From: Lasioglossum baleicum
Taxonomy: Eukaryota; Arthropoda; Insecta; Hymenoptera; Halictidae
NCBI RefSeq assembly: GCF_051020765.1
Contig: NC_134941.1
Location: 11,904,001-11,968,000 of the forward strand
DNA length: 64,000 nucleotides
Reading direction: 5' to 3'
Under the pieces are notes generated by a model. The model searched no databases. It had not been told where the DNA came from and was given only the letters and a program-made list of their open reading frames with translations. A program made the translations under genes and the position numbers. The first letter of the stretch is position 1. Every line of letters starts with the position of its first letter. Shown here one piece after another: positions 51,401-61,216 of the stretch.

Positions 51401-54400
51401 GGTTTCGTAGGTTGGAAGCATTAGGTGCAAACGGTTGGTCCGTGAAACAGAGGTGAGGGAGGGAAAAGCTAGGGGAGGTATACGTAACGTAAGGGATGGG
51501 GAAGGTTATCGGGGTGTTGGCGAGTGAAACGAAGAGGATTCACCCCTGTTTCGCTCGAATAATCGTGTCGTCCTCGTCGAAAGCGGTTTGCTCGGGCTAA
51601 TATCGAGCCATCGGTCGCATTCAAAGGGATGTTCGGGGTAGGAATGGTATTGTTGTCCCCTTCGAGGCGATTCTTCTTCGCCGCGTGTCACTTTTGACGT
51701 CGCTAATGAAAAGATTGCCGTTCGCTCCTCCGGCTACCGCCAAGAAATTTATCTGTACACGTCCAAACCTTCTATCATCTTTTTCTCTCTGTTCAGCGTC
51801 CGGTTGTTCTCTCTATTCAAACCATTTCCCGTAGGAATTCTAATTAACTCGATCGCCGCAGATATTTTCGAAACGATACCGCAGGGATCGTTACGGGCTT
51901 CGCTGTTTGTTTTCGCTGGTAGAACAATGATCAGCGGTAACGACAATCGCTGGAAATAATTTGCGTTCGCTACCAGTGTTCGCGGCGCAGCCTCGCGATC
52001 AGCGTTCCTTTTTGCAACGAGGAAAATAAGCTATCATCGAAGGAAAAGCGATTTACCGGCGAGCACGGGGAGAGGGCGAGAGAGCTAATACGGCTGACAG
52101 CGTGAAATTGAAATCGTTCTGTGTCGTTGCTCGCCGAGAGCAAAGAACCGAGCCCTCCGCGCTCCTCGTTTTCTTCGTGATCTGCCTCGCGACTCCACTC
52201 GACTCGCTCTTGATTAAAGTCTCCTCGGTGGATCGCGTTGTCTCCAGGTTCGGTCGTGCATAGAGCAGGATATTGAGCACCGGTACCGAATAATGATATC
52301 TCGACCGCAGTGATCATATAAACCGCAATGATTACAAGCTGATCCAAGACGCATCGCGGCCGGTATGTGAATCATCCGACGAGCATCCGAGCTCGCACGG
52401 AAAACCCGTCTCGAACTTCCTTCGATTTCTTCTCCAGAAAAATCTAGTTTTCTATCGTTTGATTTTCGACGATTATGCGTGTCCCACGGTTATACGCTCG
52501 AATACTTCGAGGGGGTGGTTTCGAAATAATCGAGGCATTTCCAAACGATTTCCTCGGCCGTCGCGAGTGACCGTTTCCCACCCTCCTCGTCGGTCACAGA
52601 GAGTCCATCCCCTGCACACGAGTTCTCGACTCCTGTTTTCCTCCTTCTCCAGGGAGCAATAATCGCCGCGGACCGGAAAAATTTCGCGACAGACGTTAAA
52701 CAAAGCCTCGAACGAGAAATAAAAAAAAATTAGAGAGAGGCGGATTCGTATGCAAGGAAACAGGGGTGGAGAGAAACAGAGCGAAACATAGTGAAACGGA
52801 GAGACACACAGAGAGAACGTGTCCCCGAGCCAACTGTAATAAGGGTGACCAATTTTCTCCTCCGCCCCGCGCTCAGCGGACCACCTACGTTCGACTGTGT
52901 TTGAACAAGCCTCATAATTAATACGCGTATTCGCTTCTGGAAAACCCGCCTGAGGCCAGCCGGCTGGGAGACATTTTTTTTTAATCCTCCGCCGCGGATA
53001 TTTGCTCTTCCACGGCGTTCTCGCGGTTTCCGAACGCTTATCGCCTTCCTTTTCCATCCCCGTGGCCGTAGCTCCTCTGCTGTGGACACGTTTTTGCCAG
53101 AGTCGATTTCCGGGCTTTACACGTGGCTTCCGAACTCTCGTTCGAACTCTTCCTCCGCATGGCGGAGTCTTTAGAACGTTTTCTAATCATTTCTGTTCTA
53201 CGCGAATACTTTTCTGATTCGGGGCTGAAAATGGTGAAACGACCGAGGCAGATTTCTGGAAGCTGCGTACCTGGCTCGTTCCGCGGGAGATATCTGTCTT
53301 TAAGAGCATTATCTGGATGGCGGACGGGTAGGGAGACGGCAAAAACCATCCGCCCCCTCGTGGTATGTGAAAAATGATGCACAACCCCAATCCCCCGACA
53401 CATCTCCACCCCCGGAATGTCCCGAAGGAAGCGTTCCTCCTCGTCGTCTTTCTGGTCCACGACCCAGAAGACGTGTCACGGACGAGGTTGCATTATTCGA
53501 AACGATTAACTGGCTGACAGTCTCCCGTAAAAAATAATCCTGAAAATATATTTTTAATGCCCGGGGATTTATCACTCGTGTCTCGTTCCTTCGACATTTC
53601 TCTGCTGGGACTTTTGGAAAATTTGTTATTTTCAAGTGACTGGCCTTTAAAGAGGAACCACTATTTCCCTTCGAACGTTTATCGTTTATTCTGGCTCGGA
53701 GTTGATTTAATTTTGTTATTTTCATGTTGCAGATACGCCGAAGTGTTCTCGAAAGCACCGCCCATAGGAATTCGGAACGCTGTTTTGCTTTGCGTGCAGC
53801 ACAAAGGGTTTCTCTATCAGCCGACGACCACCAACGAGATGTAAGTAAAACTTTCCTGTATCGAATAAAAATTCGTTTCTGAAATGAATAATATCATTTT
53901 TCAGAGTATAACACGATATTGGAAATAGTTCTGTTTCCGCTTTGACAGTGCGACGTCTCAGAGAATGTAGTTTGTGTCTCGGTTCGTTCGGTGAAAATGC
54001 CGGTGGAATGTAACGAACTACGGTGTCCATTCCACGGAGACATGTTTATTGAGACGTCTCTTTTTCCGAGAGCAGGGACAAGAGAAAAGATCTTCTCCGG
54101 GGGCCACGGTATTATAAAGCGAAAGTGCGTGACCTCCTGGCACTGGTTTCTTCCTTTTCCCCGTCCTCCGAGGCTGCGTGACGTGATGGATACGCGAAAA
54201 TGTCACCGACACGGCCCCCGGGCGAAACCTTGGCATCCACCCTCTGACCATTATGCTAAACCATTGTCCACTATCTGCCTAAGATAGCCGACGGCTTAAG
54301 TCGGCTGTCTGCTCGCGACCCTCGAGCCCGTTAAAAAATCATTTTTCCCGACCTTTTCGCGACGCGCTCTCTATCGAGGGAAAATTGAATCTTGAAGAGT

Positions 54401-56354
54401 CACCCCTCAACCTTTCGAGTCATTAAAAAATTCATCCCCCCGAATCATTGATTCGAAGCAATTCTATTTCTAATTATGTAATCTTTTTTACATTGGGGCT
54501 TTTTGCAATTTGTAGAATACAGACGAATTTAGTAATACTCAAACTGTTTTAAATAATGCTATTATCACTGAAAAATGAGTAGCTGCAATTTAACACGGTG
54601 TAAGGATTGAAAGAATTGAATAGGCTATTTTTCCCGACCTTTCCGCGACGCGCTCTTTATCGAGGGAAAATTGAATCTAGAAGAGCACCCCTCAACCTTT
54701 CGAGTCATTAAAAAATTCATCCCCCCGAATCATTGACTCGAAGCAATTCTAATTCTAATTATGTAATCTCATTTACATTGGGGCTTTTTGCAATTTGTAG
54801 AATACAGACGAATTTAGTAATACTCAAACTGTTTTGAATAATGCTATTATTACTGAAAAATGAGTAGCTGCAATTTGACACGGTGTAAGGATTGAAAGAA
54901 TTGAATAGCCTATTACGGAAGAATAATTCGACGACGAAATTAGAATTCATTCGGACGATACCCGATTTAGGATTTATCGACGGCGGTAATTATGCTCGAT
55001 AAAAGCCAGCGATATCGTGTCCCATCGGCTCGTGCGGTTCTTTCTGTCCCCTCGACGATGATTTCTCTGATTCCCTCCCTTTTTCTCCGGTGCCTCCTCG
55101 ATGCATCCACCATTATTCGGGCGTTAGGCAAATACACGAGGAGAGGCGACAAGCTCGTCCGCACGGTTTTTGCCTCGTGAAAATTCAAATGAGACCGCGG
55201 CGGCATATTGCGCTGAATCGAAATTAATGTCGCGCAACTAATTATCGGGCCGAGTCATCATCGTCCCGTATCAGCGCCGCCTCTCTGCTCTTTCTCTCTC
55301 TCTCTCGTGCCCCTTTCCCCATCGCGTTCTCCATAAATTCCCCAGCCCTCGGCCGCCGCGACCCGTATTCCCTAATTTTTATTACCCACCGCGATCACTT
55401 TCAATTAAATCGTTTAACGAGCCTCTCGCTACCTTTTTCCATCCCGTCCGGATCGCGTTCAATCTCTCTTCGAACGCCTAACTTCGCGAACATTGCCGTC
55501 CATTCAACCGTCACACAGCGGCTCCAAAATGAGAATTCCGATTTTTGGAAAATTGTTGTTCCACAGGATTCCTCCACTTACATTTCAGAACTTCTAACAT
55601 CATTGGATCGTTCAATTATAATTTTAAAATTCGGGAAAATGGGATTTTCGGCTGAATCGATCGGCGAATTTTGGAGGAGGTTCTGCGGTCGGGGTTGGTA
55701 CGTCGATTTTTCAAAGTGTTATCGATCAAAGGCGGCGCGAGATTCCGGGTTGGTGCGCGCGAGCTTCAGGAACCACGCCAGGATCGGGTGAACAATTGCG
55801 GGGCAAAAAGCTGGAGCCGGTGCGCGGCAAGAAATTTCTAATTTGCGGTATAATTAAGGGGGACGGGGCAAAAACCATCACGGATTCTACGCCGTTGTCG
55901 GAAAATCGTGAATTCCGGCTTGCGAATACGCCCCTGGCTCTGGCTCGATCGCGGCTAAAGCCACGCCGGTTCTCTCTCTCTCTCTCTCTGCTCCGTTCCT
56001 CTGTGTGTATGCGTTTCATCGTTGCACATTGTTCGGCAAACAATCGACCGAAGATCGCTTCACTGTTTCAAAGTGGAGGCAACGCGCGCGAGCGCGACGG
56101 GAAAATGAAACGAGAAAAATTGATTACTCTCTTTACACGTGCTCTGCGTTCTGGAAGCTTATTACGTTCGGCTCTGTGTATATTTGTCATCGTTTTCGAC
56201 GCACGGTTTTTCCCACAGCTGATTGCTTTTTGTCTCACTGTTTGCAGGTACAGTATAGTCACCGCGGAGGAGTGGTCGAAACTGATACAGTTCTACGACG
56301 TCGACTACACGATCGCCATCAAGAAAAACGGCCTCGAGTTCTGCACCATTCCTG
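36422..56354 (+). CDS. USP48: Ubiquitin carboxyl-terminal hydrolase 48 (USP48), 3'-partial
   Basis: This cysteine protease removes ubiquitin, with NF-kB/RelA and histone H2A among reported substrates in mammals. Exons: 36422-36555, 36642-36845, 36929-37255, 37436-37672, 37845-38095, 38353-38831, 38892-38993, 39067-39470, 39587-39950, 40077-40261, 53733-53840, 56248-56354. All phases close, giving about 967 residues; the family is about 1,035, so the end of the last DUSP domain and the ubiquitin-like C-terminus lie past the window. USP core: Cys box GLKNLGATCYVNS (Cys97), zinc cysteines in CSKCG and CVTCN, His box HSGHYIAN (His351), and NTAYMLVY. An acidic/Lys-rich insert (about residues 400-540) precedes DUSP domains with SWRSWRRLAMEKF, FNEDLLCEHG and LLCVQHKGFLYQ. 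The third catalytic position is Ser367 followed by Asp368. Confidence 0.95.
42583..43251. mobile_element. Internally deleted hAT element with transposase remnant
   Basis: The terminal inverted repeats TAGGGATGGGATCAA are perfect over 15 bp at both ends. Direct repeats GCTATTAG (42575-42582) and GCTATTAA (43252-43259) match at 7 of 8 positions, the duplication length of hAT elements. On the + strand, 42928-43119 encodes a fragment with LYMLTALLDPRFKTLAFS, which resembles the core of hAT/ZBED transposases. At 669 bp it is far too short to be autonomous. Confidence 0.88.
47967..48031 (+). repeat. Dispersed repeat segment, copy 2
   Basis: Near-identical to 5301-5365 (GCACGGTAGTGCACC, CTCCTTTTACACGAAACAAC), in the same orientation. 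Confidence 0.75.
48212..48456 (+). repeat. Partial copy of the 5842-6191 fold-back element
   Basis: It matches 5943-6191 with few differences, including GGCCATAAAAGG(C/T)GTTAGG, TTTAGCCCTCCATGTAACTC and the right terminus ACAGGATGTTTTTGTTGGGAT. It lacks the inverted left arm. It lies 180 bp after repeat segment copy 2. Confidence 0.8.
54341..54911. repeat. Tandem duplication, two units of about 285 bp
   Basis: Unit 1 (54341-54626) and unit 2 (54627-54911) run side by side with only scattered substitutions. Both contain TTTTTCCCGACCTTT, CGCGACGCGCTCT, GAGGGAAAATTGAATCT and end GGATTGAAAGAATTGAATAG. Located in USP48 intron 11; no coding content. Confidence 0.9.
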
Positions 56355-56534
56355 GTGAGTGCCATCTTCTTTTCCGTTTCGATCGCGATCGAGTACCACT
56401 TCGATTGATTGAATAGAGGTACACTGCTTTCGAGTCCTTTTCGAAGAGACACAAGATTACATTCGTTGGGACACAAAATCGATAGTTTCCTAACGATTAG
56501 TCCAACAATACATCCACAATCGTATGGTTTAAAT

Positions 56535-57102
56535 CAGGCCTGGCCAACCCAAATGGTTTCACGGGCCACTTTTAGAAAATGTAATACAAATACAAAATGA
56601 ATAAAACTTTATTGTTATACTATAATTCAATATAATTAACTGTCGAGTCTTAATTAATAAGAGATATTTGTTTATCCTTTCTTTCACTTAATTTTTGTAA
56701 ATCTATATTTATGTTCGACGTTGCACATCTTTCGTTACCTGGTTCTCTAAATTGGCATCTGTTAATGAAGCACGTGATGAACTCTTCGTAAATTTCATCT
56801 TCAAAACAGACGTTTCACAAACATATGTGGATCCAAAAGTACTTACAACTCGTTGTGCAAAATATCTCAAGTTGGAATATTTCTCGGATGTAATATAAGT
56901 ATTGTAAAAATTAATTTTTGATGTGGACGCAAAAATTGGATTCATTTCATCGTTGCACTGTAACTCAATTATATGAAAGATATCAAATATATAACAATGA
57001 CACTTCATTTATTTAATATTTTTTGTATATATATACAACGAGAAACAAAAGTTTCAATAGAAATATAAAATCGCCTGGCGGGCCGCGTGTTGGCCAGGCC
57101 TG
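56535..57102. mobile_element. Internally deleted hAT element with minus-strand transposase remnant
   Basis: The terminal inverted repeat CAGGCCTGGCCAAC is perfect at both ends. Direct repeats GTTTAAAT (56527-56534) and GTTTAAAC (57103-57110) match at 7 of 8 positions. The minus strand of 56709-57008 encodes GSTYVCETSVLKMKFTKSS and RASLTDANLENQV, matching the C-terminal dimerisation region of hAT transposases. At 568 bp it is a non-autonomous relic. It sits 180 bp downstream of a USP48 exon. Confidence 0.9.
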
Positions 57103-58813
57103 GTTTAAACGAAATAAATCGTGGACGGATTTATCGCGAGAAGGTGAAGCGTGTCAATAAAGGAATTGGCAGAGAGATTAGGGTGTCGAAGTCGCGTAAA
57201 AAGGAAAGTCGCGGGAGGATTGAAACGATCCTAACAGCGGGACGGTTATCGTTCGGCTACTGTGCGATAGCCGTATCAATTTCCTGGTGGACTGCGGGCC
57301 GAAGACCGATCGGCCGCAATTAACGGCTTTCTCTTTATTCCATCCTGGGACCGTTCGATCTTATCGGCAATTAATTTTCGTACGATTCCGGGGGGGTCAT
57401 TATGTAAACGATCGTCCCTAGGCGGATCGTTACCGGCTACGGGCGCTCCCCCATGTGTCTCTCCTTCTTTTTCTCCCCGGTTCTGTGTACGTGCCCGGTC
57501 TAATTATCGGTACACAATCCAACGCACACCGTCGTCGCTGATTTTCCTTCTTTTTTCATACCGGCTGCTTTCGACCGGATCTCTCTGCGAGCGATGTGTC
57601 TAGAATATGTTCGCGGCCTAATCGCGTCGCGCGTCTCGTCATGTACCCAGTGGCTCGGCAGTACTCGACATTTTTTCATCAGGAAACTGAACGTTGAAAA
57701 TGTGGCAAAATTTGTTTGAAGACTTATCAGTGTCGTTCTCTGATAACTAACTAAAATCTTTACATTTATTTTTATTCGCTGATCTATTCCCCATTGTCTT
57801 CTATCGCATTCAACAATGGACTTACCGATTCTGTTTTTAACACTATGCCTATCGAGTATTAAAAATGGCTAATATGTGTATTGCCTTATCAAAATGACAA
57901 GATTTCACTTGTCTAGATTTTGCGCGATTCTTATTATAATATGCGATTAGATTGCATGAGAATTTTATAAATGTGTAGATCGTGTTGTCTGTAGGATAGA
58001 GCGACACCACACGATTTTGATTTCCTTTCGTCCACGTGTTCGTTGCACAGGAGACACCGCGTATGTGCAACTGAATCCTTTTTCTAAGTCGCAAAGCTTC
58101 ATTAGAATCGTGATAAATCGCGACCGGCTCTCTCAATATGTCTGGGGCTTATTTGTGGCTTAATCGAGCCGTGAACGTTTCTCGTAAATCGACCGGACTC
58201 GATAGCTCCTTTTAGCGGGAGCTTGACCAGAATATCGGATTAATTAGTCAAGTTTCGAAGGGCTTCGTGTTTTCCAGATCATGCTCGCAGATACAGTCCG
58301 CGGAACGACACGGGGAACATTTTTCGCGTGAAAGTGTGCGCGTGGTGAATAAGCGCTCGTAGTAGTCTCTCTACACCTGGAACCACCCCCTCGTATCGTT
58401 CTCTCTCTCTGCCATGTTCTACCCTCTTCGAAACCCGAAGGAATAATGCCAGAAGACATTAGCCGTCGATTTACATAAATCCCCCCTGCCACGTTTGTTT
58501 CGGATGCCTCTCCCTGGCGCTCGCAAAGTGTCTCATTATAATTAAGAAGTATCCTGAAAATTAACCGACAGAAAAACCGGCGCCGCGGTGGGAAGGGGGG
58601 ACGAGTAGGTGGTGCCAGTCCAAATGGGGTTCTAAAAGTTTCTCACCCCTGGCCCTCGACTGCGGCCTCTTCTCGGTCCTTCGGATGCATTAAAGCCCGG
58701 TGTGCATTTACTGCTGCACAGTTCTTTATGCAGTTTAGAATCAATCCTTCATGTTATATTTCTCTGTTTCTATTTAATATCTTTATTAATACCATATTTG
58801 GGCACTTTACCCT

Positions 58814-59268
58814 ATATTAAATATTAAATGTTAGAGAATTGAACACCTGGTTCTTGCACCTTAATGAGCTCCTACGAAAATCACCGGTGCCTGTCGAGTC
58901 TCTGGTGACTTGATCACCAACTGCAACGTAGTTATCGCTGTAATCAAGATGTAACAAAAATATTAGACGTTATATCTGTGGTTGTAAGGAAGAACGCCTT
59001 ATGTCACATAATTTCACTTTCTAGATATTGCCGTTTAAAGTTTTGATCACTAATGCTTTGACATAGACATCGGTTAAATTGCATTATTTTGTTGAGCCTT
59101 TCGAATTTATTTTCATGACTTCTTCCTGGTAAATACGTAAATCCTATACTATGAAGCTCAAACAATGCATAAACTCCAATTTTTTGAAATTGTGACATGT
59201 GGCGTTTTTCCTGACAACCCGAGATATTAAATATTAAATCTTAGAGGATTAAACACCTGGTTCTCGCA
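58814..59268. repeat. Pair of 45-bp direct repeats, 410 bp apart
   Basis: ATATTAAATATTAAAT(G/C)TTAGAG begins at 58814 and 59224, followed by AACACCTGGTTCT in both. About 365 bp of AT-rich sequence lies between. It could be a segmental duplication or the ends of a decayed element. Confidence 0.7.
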
Positions 59269-60864
59269 GCTAGATCTTGAGAGTGGTGAGATTCGTTCGC
59301 AGTGGTTTCGCTCGAAAAAAGAAAGGATTGTAGTCGAATCTCGGTATCGAGGAGAGACAGAAGAGGAAGGAACGGGGACGAAGGAGGGCTTGAAAAGAAT
59401 CGAGTGATAGCGTGTACGATTCAATTGGTGGTCGAGGGCCGTCCGATCAGATTTACGCGGGCGGGGTTGACTTGTTTGGGGCACGCGCGATCACGGGCAC
59501 AGGCACAAGCGGCCACTTTGTCGAACGAGTGATCCTTGTCGTCGGGCTGGCAGGCAAATTGGCTCTCGGTTCACGGTAGCACCAGGGGGATCCGATGTTC
59601 GACGTCCTCTCCGTTCCTCGAGGAACCGGCGTTTCGAGAGTCCCGAGCCCTCTAAACATCCCATTGTCTTGTCCGTCTCTCGGTCGCGGATGGCGCGGCC
59701 TTTTTTCCCCGCGACATTTGTCAAGGCTCTGCCTTCTCTCCGAGGCCCCGGGGATCCTCCATTCGGAGTCATTTGAATTGCAAACTGGCCAACAACAGAG
59801 AGAGAGAAAGAGAGACTCGCTCGTCGAATGGCCGACGTCTTCGGGCACGGATGTCCAACCGGCGGATCACGGATCGCCCAGATGGAGATGTCGTTTAAGC
59901 TTAAAACCGTGATATCTTCTATCGTCTCGCCTGATCTACATCCTCCGCTTCTTCCCTCCAGTTTGCCGGTTTTATCCCAGAGGTGTTTCAGAAACCGATC
60001 AGCAGACAATCTTCACGCGAAATCGAAATTGTGTGAATCGTTTGATCCAATAACCAATCGAACCGTAACTTCGCTGGTCACTTTCTAAGGATCCTTAGAT
60101 ACTGCTAGAACAAACAGACAATTTAGCTGGTTTCGAGGACTATGCTGGACCACAAGGGGTGGTTGGCAAAAAAATCGGGGGTTGGTTTCGGTGACTGATA
60201 CGGGCCTGACTAACGAGCAGGACTGGCGGCGGACGATCGTTCCACTCGTCCCACTCTTAGAGCCTCGAAGGGTGGTCCCTTGCTCTCTTTTCTCGTCCTT
60301 GTCCTTTCTCATTTCTTTCTCCGTCGTTCGCGAAGGCGCATTAGGCACCGTCCAACCTCGTATCAATCACTCGACAACCCTGATCGCTCTCTCGGCGCTG
60401 CTCCGTTCGGCTCCGCTCGGCTTCGTCGTCGTCTTCGACTATTCCGGTGCCTCCCGGTTGACAGAACCGGAGGTGACGCGATTGAATACCACCCTATACG
60501 TATATCCCTCCGACGATCGACGACGACGTAGCGATCACCGCTGGAAAACCGGGGAAGGAAATGTTTCTCGTTCGACTGCGCCCGGTTAATGGCCTGAGGA
60601 CAGCCGAAAGATCCACGGGCTAACGATCTTCCTCGTTTTTCCTGATAGTCGGCAACTGCACCTGGTGCGTACGCAGTTTCGAAAACTTTGCACGCGATCT
60701 AGTAAATATCAGAAAGGTCTTTCCATCCAGAATGAAACAATTACAGTGGGATTGAAGAAGAAATTCGCAACGATGCATTTCTTATTAATTTCTTGGACCC
60801 GTACGAATAAATTTTTCCATTTTCCAGCGGTCTGTACGATTAGCTAGCTTCAGTCTAGACGGCG

Positions 60865-61216
60865 CACAGTGGGCCAAACCGACGAAATCTGTGTCAAAAT
60901 CGAAAAGAACTTTCGATAGAAATGAGATAGAGCGATGAAATTTTTTAAAAATAAAAGCTGAAACTTTGCAGAATATGGGATAATTATGGAGATTGTGGTA
61001 CGAACGTTTTTTAACGTTGAGAAAATTCGTTAAACTTGCACAATTTCGAGAAAATTGTGGTTTTTCCAATACCACGCGCGGTATTTTCCAATACCAAGCA
61101 TTTTACAATACTTCATTGAGTTTCATTAGAAAGAAGTCCCAACATGTTTCGCGCTCTTCTGCGAAAATGTGATTTTTGATTTTTGTCCAGCTAGATTCGC
61201 GTTCGGCACCACTGTG
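60865..61216. mobile_element. Small TIR element with CACAGTGG ends
   Basis: The left end is CACAGTGGGCCAAACCGACG; the right end, reverse complemented, is CACAGTGGTGCCGAACGCGA. These are similar with one gap. The interior is AT-rich and non-coding. It shares its terminus with the element in Liprin-alpha intron 3. No target-site duplication was evident. Confidence 0.55.

Larger units (their letters stand above)
40262..53732. other. USP48 intron 10 (13.5 kb), no nested gene recognised
   Basis: Donor GTGAGT at 40262 and acceptor TTGCAG at 53732 join CG to A within an Arg codon. The interior is GC- and CpG-rich with many purine/pyrimidine tracts (CT near 41253-41269, GA near 44780-44797 and 47540-47560, CT near 50820-50836). 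It carries a hAT element (42583-43251) and dispersed repeats (47967-48456). Long open frames on both strands at 50249-50989 come from GA/CT-rich sequence and are not called genes. Confidence 0.6.

Noticed and set aside
55796..56416. 206-codon frame containing a USP48 exon
   Set aside because: Only 56248-56354 matches USP48, and it is bounded by good splice sites; the rest is intron left open by chance.
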